Assembly (NCBI GenBank): GCA_019634165.1
Contig: JAHQVT010000001.1
Coordinates: forward strand, 87,780 to 151,779
Origin: Rhodospirillales bacterium
GTDB lineage: Bacteria > Pseudomonadota > Alphaproteobacteria > Rhodospirillales > Thalassospiraceae
Direction: 5' to 3'
Length of the DNA stretch: 64,000 bases
Below the pieces are notes generated by a model. The model saw only the letters and a program-made list of their open reading frames with translations, made no database searches and was not told the DNA's origin. Below, in pieces: positions 35,390 through 44,546 of this stretch. A program made the position numbers and the translations under genes. The stretch's first letter is position 1. The number at the start of each line of letters is the position of its first letter.

Positions 35390-37198
35390 ATGGCACGAAC
35401 GACCAGGAAGAAATCATTGCGAAACAATCCGATGGACCACACGACTGAACACTGGCGGACTTGGCCGATGGTCAAACGCATTGTTCAGGACGCAGTAGCC
35501 CCCTATCTCGGCAAAATTGTTCTCGCATTGATTTGTATGGCCCTGATGGCAGGTGCGACGGGCGGATATGCGTATTTGATGGATCCTGTCATCAACGAGG
35601 TCTTTGTCAAAAAGAACTCTGCAATGCTCATCCCGGTTGGTGCTGCGGTTCTGTTCTCTTTTGCCCTTAAAGGCTTTGCCAATTACGGCCAGTCCGTTTT
35701 GATGAGCTATGTCGGCGGTCGCATCCTTGCCGATATTCAAAACAAGCTTTACGCCCATGTAATCCGTCTCGACATTGGATTTTTCCATAGCACCAATACC
35801 GGCAAGCTAATCACGCGCTTCACCAGCGACATCTCATCCATGCGCGCTGCTGTTTCTGTTGCGCTAACCGGGTTTGGTAAGGATTTACTCACCGCGATCG
35901 TCCTGATCGGCGTTATGTTTTATCAAGACTGGCAGCTCGGCATCATCGCCTTTACGGTTTTTCCTGCGGCCATTTTGCCGATTGCGCGACTGGGCAAGCG
36001 CATGCGCAAGGTTTCGGCCAATACCCAACAACAAATTGGTGAATTTGCCACCCTGCTTGAACAGACTTTCCAAGGTGTCCGCCATGTAAAAGCCTATGGC
36101 ATGGAACCATACGAATGTTCCCGCATGGAAAAACTCGTTGAGACGGTTTTCAATCTGAGCTTCAAGGCACAAAAGGTCAGTGCGCGTTCATCCCCCATCA
36201 TGGAAACTTTGGGCGGTGCGGCCATCACCAGCATCATCATTTACGGCGGGAGCCGCGTAATTGATGGCGCAAGCGACCCGGGCAGCTTCTTTTCGTTCAT
36301 CACAGCCCTTCTTTTGGCCTATGAGCCGGTTAAGCGCCTTGCAAATATCAATATGAGCTTGCAATCGGGTCTTGCGGCATCCCAGCGCGTCTTTATGGTT
36401 CTCGATCTTGAACCGGAAATTAAAGATGCGCCGGACGCAAAAGCGCTGAACATTTCGGGTGGGAACATTAATTTCAACAATGTGTCCTTTGCCTATAACC
36501 CGGAAATCACAGCCCTTCGCGACATTGACCTTGAAATCAAAGCGGGTGAAACCGTTGCCCTTGTCGGGCCATCAGGTGCGGGTAAATCCACCATCCTGAA
36601 CTTGATCCCGCGGTTCTATGACATTGATAACGGTGCGATCACTGTTGATGGTCAGGACATTCGTAATGTGACGCTTGATAGCCTGCGTAAATCCACCGCA
36701 TTGGTCAGTCAGGAAATCACCCTGTTTGACGATACGGTCCGGGCCAATATCGCCTATGGCCGCGCAGGCGCGACCGATGCCGAAATCGAAGACGCCGCCC
36801 GCCATGCAGCCGCCCATGACTTTATCCTGCAACTTGAACAGGGCTATGACACCATTGTTGGTGAAAACGGTGTCAAACTCTCAGGTGGCCAACGCCAGCG
36901 TATTGCCATTGCCCGTGCAATGTTGAAAAATGCGCCAATCTTGCTGCTTGATGAGGCAACATCTGCCCTTGATACAGAATCGGAACGTCATATTCAGGGT
37001 GCATTGGCCGAGTTGATGAAAGGTCGTACAACCCTTGTCATCGCACACCGCCTGTCGACCATTATTGACGCAGACAAAATCTGTGTGGTCAATAATGGCC
37101 GGGTAACGGAGCAAGGCAAACACGAAGAATTGCTTGCACTTGGGGGGGCTTATGCGAACCTCTATAATCTGCAATTCTCAGACGAAAACGAAAACTGA
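35390..37198 (+). CDS. msbA: Lipid A export ABC transporter MsbA
   Basis: A 602-residue half-transporter that flips lipid A-core across the inner membrane as a homodimer. Six membrane helices occupy about 30-330 (LDIGFFHSTNTGKLITRFTSDI motif), then the ATPase domain: Walker A GPSGAGKS, Q-loop LVSQEITLFDDTV, signature LSGGQRQRIAIARAM, Walker B ILLLDEATSALD, and IAHRLSTI. It begins the lipid A operon with DUF374, waaA, lpxK and lpxL. No strong ribosome site precedes ATG 35390; ATG 35432 is an alternative. Confidence 0.92.
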   Translation: MARTTRKKSLRNNPMDHTTEHWRTWPMVKRIVQDAVAPYLGKIVLALICMALMAGATGGYAYLMDPVINEVFVKKNSAMLIPVGAAVLFSFALKGFANYGQSVLMSYVGGRILADIQNKLYAHVIRLDIGFFHSTNTGKLITRFTSDISSMRAAVSVALTGFGKDLLTAIVLIGVMFYQDWQLGIIAFTVFPAAILPIARLGKRMRKVSANTQQQIGEFATLLEQTFQGVRHVKAYGMEPYECSRMEKLVETVFNLSFKAQKVSARSSPIMETLGGAAITSIIIYGGSRVIDGASDPGSFFSFITALLLAYEPVKRLANINMSLQSGLAASQRVFMVLDLEPEIKDAPDAKALNISGGNINFNNVSFAYNPEITALRDIDLEIKAGETVALVGPSGAGKSTILNLIPRFYDIDNGAITVDGQDIRNVTLDSLRKSTALVSQEITLFDDTVRANIAYGRAGATDAEIEDAARHAAAHDFILQLEQGYDTIVGENGVKLSGGQRQRIAIARAMLKNAPILLLDEATSALDTESERHIQGALAELMKGRTTLVIAHRLSTIIDADKICVVNNGRVTEQGKHEELLALGGAYANLYNLQFSDENEN

Positions 37199-37224
37199 TC
37201 CGGGTAATTTCAGGGTTTACGGGC

Positions 37225-37989
37225 GTGCAGTGGCATAAACGCATCATCAAAAGCGAAACCATGCGTAGCACATTGTGCTGGCTTGCAGCCGGCTATATGC
37301 GTCTGGTTCGCTTGACCGGTCGTTGGCAGACGGAAGGCGGCGAAAACCCGTCGCGATATCTTGCCGAAGGCAAACCGTTTATCATCGCCTTTTGGCATCA
37401 ACGGTTATTGATGCTGCCTTATACGTGGCGTGCGGTTGCCGGGGATCGGCCAATGAATATGCTGATTTCATCGCACCGGGATGGTGAAATCATTTCACGC
37501 ACGATTACCCATTTCGGCATCAGCACCATTGCCGGGTCCACCGGCAAAGGCAAAGGCGGTGCCGCGGCCTTGCGCCGGATTCTCAAAACATTAAAAGCAG
37601 GTCACGTGGTCGGCATGACCCCGGATGGTCCCCGTGGTCCGCGTATGCGCGCATCTGACGGGACCATTCAGGCCGCACGTATGGCCGAAGTACCAATTTT
37701 CCCGCTGACCTATTCCGCAAGCCGCCGCAAAGTATATAACAGTTGGGACCGATTTATTCTGCCCTTGCCATTTACGCGCGGCGTTTTTCGCTGGGGTGAG
37801 CCGATTTTTGTCGACCGCACACTTGATGATGCCGGGATTGAGGCCAAACGTCTTGAACTTGAAAATGCTTTGACCAAATTAACCCAGGAAACTGATCTTA
37901 CCCTTGGTCTTGAGGCAATCCCACCAGCAGGTCTGGATGAACTTCCCAAACAAAAAAGATCCGCAATCGCCGCGGGGGAAAACGGATAG
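37225..37989 (+). CDS. DUF374 lysophospholipid acyltransferase-like protein
   Basis: A 254-residue PlsC-like protein of the DUF374 group. Motifs: PFIIAFWHQRLLMLPY (acyltransferase block, His), LISSHRDGEIISRTITHFGI, GSTGKGKGGAAALR, VGMTPDGPRGPRM and PIFPLTYSASRRKVYNSWDRFILPLPFTRG. The position between msbA and waaA is conserved in Alphaproteobacteria and points to lipid A or LPS acylation/transport; the exact substrate is unknown. GTG 37225 is the chosen start because the N-terminal helix matches family members; an ATG at 37261 would cut into it. Its stop abuts the waaA ATG. Confidence 0.86.
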   Translation: MQWHKRIIKSETMRSTLCWLAAGYMRLVRLTGRWQTEGGENPSRYLAEGKPFIIAFWHQRLLMLPYTWRAVAGDRPMNMLISSHRDGEIISRTITHFGISTIAGSTGKGKGGAAALRRILKTLKAGHVVGMTPDGPRGPRMRASDGTIQAARMAEVPIFPLTYSASRRKVYNSWDRFILPLPFTRGVFRWGEPIFVDRTLDDAGIEAKRLELENALTKLTQETDLTLGLEAIPPAGLDELPKQKRSAIAAGENG

Positions 37990-39282
37990 ATGAGCCTGTT
38001 TTACGCCTATCGTGCGGCGACACGCCTGCTTGGCCCGGCTCTTTACCTGTATCTCAACCGTCGGAAGAACCGCGGCAAAGAGGACCCGGGTCGGATTGGC
38101 GAACGGTTCGGCCATCCCAGTGCACTGCGTCCAAAAGGCAAACTTGTCTGGATACACGGTGCAAGTGTCGGTGAGTCCTTATCAGCCCTGCCGGTAATTG
38201 ATGAACTTAGACAACGTTATCCTGAGGTTTCAGTACTTGTTACCACAGGTACGGTGACCTCTGCCGCCCTCATGCATGACCGCTTGCCAAGTGGGGTGAT
38301 CCATCAATTCATCCCGATTGATCGGCAGGTCAGTGTTGCGCGTTTTCTTCATCACTGGAAACCCGACGTCGCTCTTTGGCTTGAAAGTGATCTGTGGCCA
38401 AACATGCTGACCAAGGCGAAAAAGGCCGGTGTGAAGCTGGTTCTGCTAAATGGTCGAATTTCGGGAAAAAGCTTTAAGGGGTATTCGCGCTTTCCGTCCT
38501 TCATTCGCCCGGTCATTGCTGCGTTCGATTTGATCCTGACGCAAAGTTCAGAAGAAGCCGATCGGTTTGAAAGTCTGGGTGCAACATATGTAAAAACTGC
38601 GGGAAATTTAAAGTTCGCAGCCCCGCCGCTTCCGGCTGATGATGCAAAACTCACAACATTGCGCGAACAGATCGGCACGCGCCCGGTTTGGTTGGCATCA
38701 AGCACGTTTGACGGTGAAGAACGTATGGCTGGTGACGTTCACAAGGAACTGATCACGGGACATAATGGTCTTTTGACCATCGTCGTTCCGCGTCATCCAA
38801 ACCGTGCGGATGACATCGAAGCAGACTTGATTGCACAAGGGTTACAGGTGTCGCGCCGCAGCCTTGACCACGCTATTACGCCTGAAACCGATATTTATCT
38901 GGCCGATACCATCGGGGAACTTGGCTTGTTTTACCGGATTGCACCGATTTGCTTCATGGGCAAAACCATGTTTGCAAAAGGCGGTCAAAACCCGCTCGAA
39001 CCCGCCAGACTTGGCTGTGCGATATTGCATGGCCCGGATATGAGCAACTTCATCACCATCAGCGAAGAAATGCGCAGCGCAGGCGCCTGTCGCCCCGCAG
39101 CAGATGGCGCTGATCTTGCACGTCAGATTGGTGCATTATTACGCGACAGCGCAACAGCTCAAAAGATTGCTGATGCAGGCCTTGCTTATGCAAATTCCAA
39201 GGCAGAGGTTCTTGATCGCACCCTTGATGCGCTGCGCCCGATCATGACCGAAAAGGCAATTATCGAGGTCGATCATGCGTGA
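37990..39282 (+). CDS. waaA: 3-deoxy-D-manno-octulosonic acid transferase
   Basis: A 430-residue GT-B (GT30) enzyme that adds Kdo from CMP-Kdo to lipid IVA at the inner membrane. Landmarks are HGASVGESLSALPVI (catalytic Glu), VTTGTVTSAALM, HQFIPID, ESDLWPN, LLNGRIS, TQSSEEADRFESLG, then the CMP-binding IVPRHPNR, YLADTIGELGLFYRIAP and GGQNPLEPA. An N-terminal hydrophobic anchor is present. It overlaps lpxK by eight bases. Whether it adds one or two Kdo residues cannot be told. Confidence 0.95.
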   Translation: MSLFYAYRAATRLLGPALYLYLNRRKNRGKEDPGRIGERFGHPSALRPKGKLVWIHGASVGESLSALPVIDELRQRYPEVSVLVTTGTVTSAALMHDRLPSGVIHQFIPIDRQVSVARFLHHWKPDVALWLESDLWPNMLTKAKKAGVKLVLLNGRISGKSFKGYSRFPSFIRPVIAAFDLILTQSSEEADRFESLGATYVKTAGNLKFAAPPLPADDAKLTTLREQIGTRPVWLASSTFDGEERMAGDVHKELITGHNGLLTIVVPRHPNRADDIEADLIAQGLQVSRRSLDHAITPETDIYLADTIGELGLFYRIAPICFMGKTMFAKGGQNPLEPARLGCAILHGPDMSNFITISEEMRSAGACRPAADGADLARQIGALLRDSATAQKIADAGLAYANSKAEVLDRTLDALRPIMTEKAIIEVDHA

Positions 39283-40246
39283 CCCGCGCTTTTGGCAGCA
39301 TGATGGGATTATCCCCACACTTCTAAGCCCGCTTTCCGCACTGTGGCGCGCTGGTACATACATTCGTCATTTGACGACCACGGCCCGTCATCCCGGATGT
39401 CCGGTTTTTTGTGTCGGGAACTTTACGGTTGGCGGTGCTGGGAAAACGCCAACAGCTATCGAGCTTTTCAATATTTTGACCGCCCTTGGCCGCACACCAC
39501 ATTTCGTAAGCCGCGGGTACGGCGGATCCATCACCGGGCCACATCGCGTCGATCTGAAAAGTGATAGCGCATCCCAAGTTGGTGACGAGCCGCTTTTACT
39601 TGCCCACAATGGACCCGCATGGGTTTCACGCGACCGTTTTTTGGGTGCTGAAACCGCCCATGCCGCCGGGGCAGATGCCATTATTCTTGATGATGGCTTA
39701 CAAAACCCATCCCTGATCAAGGATTGCAGCTTTGCCGTCGTCGATAGCGTTTATGGCATCGGCAATGGTCAAGTCATGCCTGCTGGCCCCCTGCGCGAGC
39801 CACTTCTTAATGGTCTTGAAAAAGTCCGGGCCATTATTCTGATTGGCGATCAAACGCCGAGCTTCATCACAAACCTCCCCGCGTCTGTGCCTGTATTACG
39901 CGCCCATATCGAACCAATCAATGGTGCGGAGTTTTCTGGCCAAAAGGTGATGGCTTTTGCCGGTATCGGACGTCCGGAAAAGTTTTATGACAGCCTTAAA
40001 CAGGTGGGGGCTGAAATTGTCAAAATCCATGATTTTGATGATCACCACGCCTTTAGCGCACAAGAAATCGCGGCCTTACACGCACAGTCATCACAGCTTG
40101 GTGCCACACTTGTCACCACACAAAAAGACCTGATGCGCTTGCCAATGCAAAGCCGCGACGCCATAAGCAGTCTGGACATCCGACTGGTGTTTGATGACCC
40201 TGATCAGCTTACGACGATTGTTAAGGCCGTACTTGCCAATGGATAA
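39275..40246 (+). CDS. lpxK: Tetraacyldisaccharide 4'-kinase
   Basis: A 323-residue membrane-associated P-loop kinase that phosphorylates the 4' position of the lipid A disaccharide. Walker A is GNFTVGGAGKTPT near residue 48. SRGYGG, VGDEPLLLA, ADAIILDDGLQNP (Walker B region with DDGLQ) and MPAGPLREP follow. The C-terminal half has FAGIGRPEKFYD and TTQKDLMRL. All key motifs are intact. It overlaps both neighbours by eight bases. Confidence 0.96.
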   Translation: MRDPRFWQHDGIIPTLLSPLSALWRAGTYIRHLTTTARHPGCPVFCVGNFTVGGAGKTPTAIELFNILTALGRTPHFVSRGYGGSITGPHRVDLKSDSASQVGDEPLLLAHNGPAWVSRDRFLGAETAHAAGADAIILDDGLQNPSLIKDCSFAVVDSVYGIGNGQVMPAGPLREPLLNGLEKVRAIILIGDQTPSFITNLPASVPVLRAHIEPINGAEFSGQKVMAFAGIGRPEKFYDSLKQVGAEIVKIHDFDDHHAFSAQEIAALHAQSSQLGATLVTTQKDLMRLPMQSRDAISSLDIRLVFDDPDQLTTIVKAVLANG

Positions 40247-41138
40247 AAACAGCAGCTTCTATCAGATGCGACAAAAATACATCTCGCACCCCCTTCAAGG
40301 GTTTGGTGCATATCTGATCTATTGGCTGTTTGCGGCAATGCCTGTTGATATGGCATCGAATTTTGGCGGCTGGCTTTTGCGGAAAATTGGCACAAAACTT
40401 GGCCAATCGAAAAAAGCGCGCAACAACCTTGTGCGCGCCTTTCCTGAAAAATCGGCCGAGGAAATCGAAGAAATCATTGCCGATATGTGGGAACATCTCG
40501 GCCGATCGGCTGCTGAAATCCCTCATCTGCACAAAATGCGCCCTGGCGGTCCCCGCATTGAAATTGTCGGCATTGAAAATGGCCTCACAACCAAAGAGGA
40601 CGGCAAAGCAGGGCTGTTCTTTACCGGCCACATCGGCAACTGGGAAGTCAGCATGTGCATTGCCAGCGTGCTTGATATGAACATGATGAGCGTCTATCGC
40701 GCGCCAGATAATCCTTGGGTCGATGGCTTATTTACCCGTGCCCGGAAAACATTCCGCGGAGAGTTGGTTAAAAAAGGCCCGGAAGGCGCGCGGAAACTGA
40801 CCCGGTTTATGAAAGAAGGCGGACATGCCTGCATGCTGGTCGATCAAAAAATGAACGACGGCATTGCAGTCCCGTTCTTTGGCCGGGATGCGATGACGCC
40901 CACTGCATTAGCACAATTTGCGCTGAAATATGACGCCCCCGTCGTGCCCGTTCGTGTTGAACGTCTTAAAGGTGCGCATTTCCGAATGACTTTTTACCCT
41001 GCCCTTAATATCGAAAACACCGGTGATCGTCGCAAGGATATCGCAACCATCATGACCGATGTGAATGCAATAATGGAATCCTGGATCCGCGAACGCCCCG
41101 AACAGTGGCTTTGGGTTCATCGACGCTGGCCGAACTAA
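40239..41138 (+). CDS. lpxL: Lipid A biosynthesis acyltransferase (LpxL/HtrB family)
   Basis: A 299-residue inner-membrane acyltransferase adding a secondary acyl chain to Kdo2-lipid IVA. Motifs: an N-terminal amphipathic/membrane helix, NLVRAFPEKSAEEIEEI, the catalytic FTGHIGNWE (His, Asn, Glu), YRAPDNPWVD, CMLVDQKMNDGIAVPFFGRDAMT, and the C-terminal RPEQWLWVHRRWP. ATG 40239 is inside the lpxK end and gives a normal-length protein; a longer frame from 40191 overlaps further and is unlikely. It is the last gene of the operon. Confidence 0.93.
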   Translation: MDKNSSFYQMRQKYISHPLQGFGAYLIYWLFAAMPVDMASNFGGWLLRKIGTKLGQSKKARNNLVRAFPEKSAEEIEEIIADMWEHLGRSAAEIPHLHKMRPGGPRIEIVGIENGLTTKEDGKAGLFFTGHIGNWEVSMCIASVLDMNMMSVYRAPDNPWVDGLFTRARKTFRGELVKKGPEGARKLTRFMKEGGHACMLVDQKMNDGIAVPFFGRDAMTPTALAQFALKYDAPVVPVRVERLKGAHFRMTFYPALNIENTGDRRKDIATIMTDVNAIMESWIRERPEQWLWVHRRWPN

Positions 41139-41238
41139 GGTTTATTGATATCGGGCTAGGAGCGTTAACTTAATAAGAACTCTGATCACGCACAATCGCT
41201 ATCCCACCCTTACGAAGACTATCAGGAGCCCCATTTTT

Positions 41239-41832
41239 TTGCGCCGTTTATTGATCATTCTGAGTTTAATGGTCGCTGGATCGATTTTCATCGTTTGGCC
41301 AAGCATGGCGCTTGACCATGACAACGATAATATTCAGGAAACTGCGCGGGATATCCGCGTGCGCATATCTGAACTCGACCGGCAACTTAAAGAACACTTA
41401 CGTAAGGCGCTGGAAGAATATGGCGAACGCCCGGTAGAATGTGCACCGAATGACAGCGGAAAAAGCCTTGCCGAATGTATCAATGATGACGCAAACAATC
41501 TGACAAAAATCACTATTACCATCTCTCACATCTCCGAGAATGAAGAAGAACTGATTGGTGATCTGTCCGATACTGAAGAACGGTTTGCCCTGTTTACGCA
41601 GGAAATGAATAGAACCAACGATCTCTTGGCGCGCGCAGGGGCAACGCTGTATCTAAACGGTTTTGATGTGGCGCCGGAAATGGATCAGCTTCGCCGAAAT
41701 GTCATTGTTTATATCGAGCAAAAACAAGCCAACGAGTTACGCACCAAACAAGCCTTACTGATTGCCACTGTCGCCATTATTCTGGTCGCAATATTCTCGC
41801 TGATATTCGCGGTTATTCAGCGTATCCGATAG
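41239..41832 (+). CDS. Hypothetical envelope protein, coiled coil with C-terminal membrane helix
   Basis: A 197-residue protein. The N-terminal helix (RRLLIILSLMVAGSIFIVW) ends in Met-Ala-Leu and may be a cleaved signal or an anchor. Residues about 25-155 are charged and helical with a Cys pair (VECAPNDSGKSLAECIND). Residues about 170-192 form a C-terminal membrane helix. It probably sits in the inner membrane with its coiled coil in the periplasm. The start is TTG with AGGAG (41224-41228) at a workable spacing; no ATG is available. I do not recognise the family. It converges with the histidine kinase gene. Confidence 0.65.
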   Translation: MRRLLIILSLMVAGSIFIVWPSMALDHDNDNIQETARDIRVRISELDRQLKEHLRKALEEYGERPVECAPNDSGKSLAECINDDANNLTKITITISHISENEEELIGDLSDTEERFALFTQEMNRTNDLLARAGATLYLNGFDVAPEMDQLRRNVIVYIEQKQANELRTKQALLIATVAIILVAIFSLIFAVIQRIR

Positions 41833-41858
41833 GGTTACAGCACAATCCCCATCTGGCA

Positions 41859-43283
41859 CTACGATGCTTTATCTTCGCCTCCAACCCGATCTTCTCCGGG
41901 CAGCAACACAAAAAATGTTGTCCCCTTTCCTTCTTCAGTTTCAAACCATACGCGCCCACCATGACGTTTTTGAACAATGTCATGGGTGATGGACAATCCT
42001 TGACCTGTTCCTTTTCCAACATCTTTGGTCGTAAAGAATGGATTGAACACCTTTGATCTATTTTCCTTAGAAATACCGGTGCCGTTATCGGAAATACTGA
42101 CAAGAATGCTGTCATCAAGAAAAGCAGTCTTGATCTTGATTTCGCCTTCTTCCGCCGGTCGCCCCGCAGATTGAATTGCCTGGGATGCATTAACAATCAG
42201 ATTAAGGAAAACTTGGTTTAGCTCGTTGACGTGACACGGGATATGGGGAATTTCCTGATCATATTCTTCGATCAGATTCGCACAATGCTTCCATTCATTT
42301 CTGGAAATCACAGCAACGTTTGAAAGAACCCGATTTATGTCTGTTGCCGTTTTCTCCGCTCCGCTTGGATGAGAGAATTCCTTCATCGACAAAACGATCT
42401 GGGCAACCTGATTGATCCCGTCAAGCGACTGCTGAGTGGCATGGGGGATTTCATCAAGCAAGAACTCGACATCGCTATCGCGCATTTGCTTCACAAATTG
42501 CTGAAATGCACCGTCAGGCAGAGCTTTTTTATGGGTCCACAAGGTGTGCAACGCAAGTCCGACAATCCGCGACAACGCGCCATATCCATCATTCAGAAAC
42601 TTCAAATTGTCGCGGATATATTGGCTTGGCGTATTGATTTCATGGGCGATCCCGCCCGCAAGGTGACCAATAGCTTCCAGCTTCAAGGCTTCGCGCAATT
42701 CACCTTCCAGCCGCTCATGTGCCTTTTCTGCTTCTTTGCGCCGTGTGATGTCGCGAAAGATATACAGATAACTCATCTCGCCGGTGAAATTGGCAGGGCT
42801 TAATGTGATCTCCATCGGAAAGCTGTCACCATCAAGCCTTCGGGCCATTGTTTCTGTGTAATCATATTGCAACGCACCACTTCGAATATTTATGCAGCGG
42901 TTAAGAAGCTTGTTCCTGGATGTCGATTTGCGATCAATGAACATTCGATCAACATTGCTGCCAAGCAGATGATCCTCAGTGTCATGCAATATCTTCGAAG
43001 CGGATTTGTTGTGATCTTGTATGGTGCCCACATTATCGACGATCAAGATACCTTCAACGATACTATCTAAAATCGTCTTCAGACGTTCTGTGGTTTCTCT
43101 GTGACGGTTTTGCTGCTCAGTCATTAAAGCCAGATATTGTTCCCTGACTTCATCAGACACATCAATTTCCCGCGCAGCAACAAGGAGCTCGTCGCCCTCC
43201 GTATCTGCCGCTTGGTCGCCAAGGAGAACTTTTTCGTCTTGCTCTTTTTTACTCACCGCATTTTCCCAGCCTAGAACGCTCAT
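41859..43283 (-). CDS. Cytoplasmic PAS-domain sensor histidine kinase
   Basis: A 474-residue kinase without membrane segments. A short charged N-terminus and coil lead into a PAS domain (about 60-175: LDSIVEGILIVDNVGTIQDHN, LYIFRDITRRKEAEK), then the phospho-acceptor segment IGHLAGGIAHEINTPSQYI (His near residue 212) and the ATPase domain with N box NLIVNASQAIQ, G1 ISDNGTGIS, F box FNPFFTTKDVGKGTGQGLSI. It is the third gene of an operon with two response regulators, which are its probable targets. ATG 43283 is the most likely start. A GTG at residue 15 cannot be excluded. Confidence 0.9.
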   Translation of the reverse strand: MSVLGWENAVSKKEQDEKVLLGDQAADTEGDELLVAAREIDVSDEVREQYLALMTEQQNRHRETTERLKTILDSIVEGILIVDNVGTIQDHNKSASKILHDTEDHLLGSNVDRMFIDRKSTSRNKLLNRCINIRSGALQYDYTETMARRLDGDSFPMEITLSPANFTGEMSYLYIFRDITRRKEAEKAHERLEGELREALKLEAIGHLAGGIAHEINTPSQYIRDNLKFLNDGYGALSRIVGLALHTLWTHKKALPDGAFQQFVKQMRDSDVEFLLDEIPHATQQSLDGINQVAQIVLSMKEFSHPSGAEKTATDINRVLSNVAVISRNEWKHCANLIEEYDQEIPHIPCHVNELNQVFLNLIVNASQAIQSAGRPAEEGEIKIKTAFLDDSILVSISDNGTGISKENRSKVFNPFFTTKDVGKGTGQGLSITHDIVQKRHGGRVWFETEEGKGTTFFVLLPGEDRVGGEDKAS

Positions 43284-43370
43284 ATTCAGTGAAATCAAGA
43301 AAATGAGCCCTGAATTTCCATTTCTCAGGAATTGACACGATTTTCCCGCAAGCCAACTTCATTGGATCGG

Positions 43371-44546
43371 CTATCCAGTCTGGCGTACCCCTCGCTTGAT
43401 TTCGACTGGCTCCCTGAAAGTATGCGCCTTTTGGAACACCCTTAGACGCTGAAGCTGAACTTCTGAGATGTAATTTCCATGTGTAAGCAAAACATGATCT
43501 TCAGTTGTTTCTAGATTCGTCATCAAGAAATCTCCTACACGGAGTTGCGCAATGCGAACCACCATTTCCCGTCCCTCGGGGGGAAGGTCGCCGTCTTCAT
43601 CGACAACACCGATCAAGTCGCGAATCTTCATGAAAAGATCAAGATCATAGCGGTGTTGATGGCGCTTCAACGTATCAAAATCTATGTCCGTCGGAAGAGG
43701 CCCATCTCCGATTTCGGCCAAATCGCGAATGATGCGCAGTATGCGCGCACCTAGCGGTATGCCGTCACCTGCCGGTCCATTTTCCGGAAACCCGCTGCCA
43801 TCAAAATTTCGATTTTGCATGTGGACGATTTCTGCCACGGCTTCAAGCCGTGGGATATTTCCGATAAGTTTACTGCCAACTTCAGGGGTTCGTTTCAGAA
43901 GGTCGCGCTCCAAGGGCTGCAACGGTTTTTCATCTGCCATCCGGGCCAACACATCTGGTGGCAAAGCAATCATACCGATCGGATATAAAAGGGCGGCAAT
44001 ACCCAGCTCCCACGGGCGGGGATAATTCAGATCCTTGGAAACCCGGTCACACCAGCCTTTAATCTTCATCGCCCGGCCAAACACGGCTGGATTGAGCTGG
44101 GCCATAATATCTGTAAGAACTTTTACGCTACCGGCCAGCGTTTCCTGTACGAGGGTCTTTTCCGCGGTAATAAGTTGGTGCTGTCGGATTGCGTCGTTTA
44201 GCGCATTCTCCAAATCCTCCATTTCATATGGCTTGGAGAAGAAACGAAAAATCCTGCCTTTGTTAATGGCATTTACCGCTGTTGCCTGATCAGCATTTCC
44301 CGTCAACATAATACGCACGGTATCAGGGCTTATTTTTTGGACTTTCTCAAGAAACTCAAGACCGTTCATATTTGGCATTTGCATATCGGCAACACAGACT
44401 GCGATGGAATTTTCTTCGAACATCTCCAGCGCAGATTTTCCACCGGCAGCCGTTAGAAGATCGAACTTTCCGCGCAATTGACGGCGCAAAGCCATAAGCA
44501 AGTTTTCATCGTCATCCACGAACAGAATGCGCTGATCCACCATCAT
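43371..44546 (-). CDS. Response regulator with degenerate HD-GYP-like output domain
   Basis: A 391-residue protein. The receiver (about 1-122) has the acidic pair in VDDDE, phospho-acceptor Asp54 (VADMQMPNMNG), Thr in MLTGN and Lys in FSKP, all intact. Residues about 150-330 align by motif with HD-GYP domains, but ALLYPIGMIALP stands where ALLHDIGKIGIP is expected and HMQNRNFDGSGFP where HHExxDGSGYP is expected. The HD metal pair is gone, so c-di-GMP hydrolysis is unlikely. It probably acts by protein binding. Its ATG overlaps the stop of the HDOD regulator by four bases. Confidence 0.85.
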   Translation of the reverse strand: MMVDQRILFVDDDENLLMALRRQLRGKFDLLTAAGGKSALEMFEENSIAVCVADMQMPNMNGLEFLEKVQKISPDTVRIMLTGNADQATAVNAINKGRIFRFFSKPYEMEDLENALNDAIRQHQLITAEKTLVQETLAGSVKVLTDIMAQLNPAVFGRAMKIKGWCDRVSKDLNYPRPWELGIAALLYPIGMIALPPDVLARMADEKPLQPLERDLLKRTPEVGSKLIGNIPRLEAVAEIVHMQNRNFDGSGFPENGPAGDGIPLGARILRIIRDLAEIGDGPLPTDIDFDTLKRHQHRYDLDLFMKIRDLIGVVDEDGDLPPEGREMVVRIAQLRVGDFLMTNLETTEDHVLLTHGNYISEVQLQRLRVFQKAHTFREPVEIKRGVRQTG

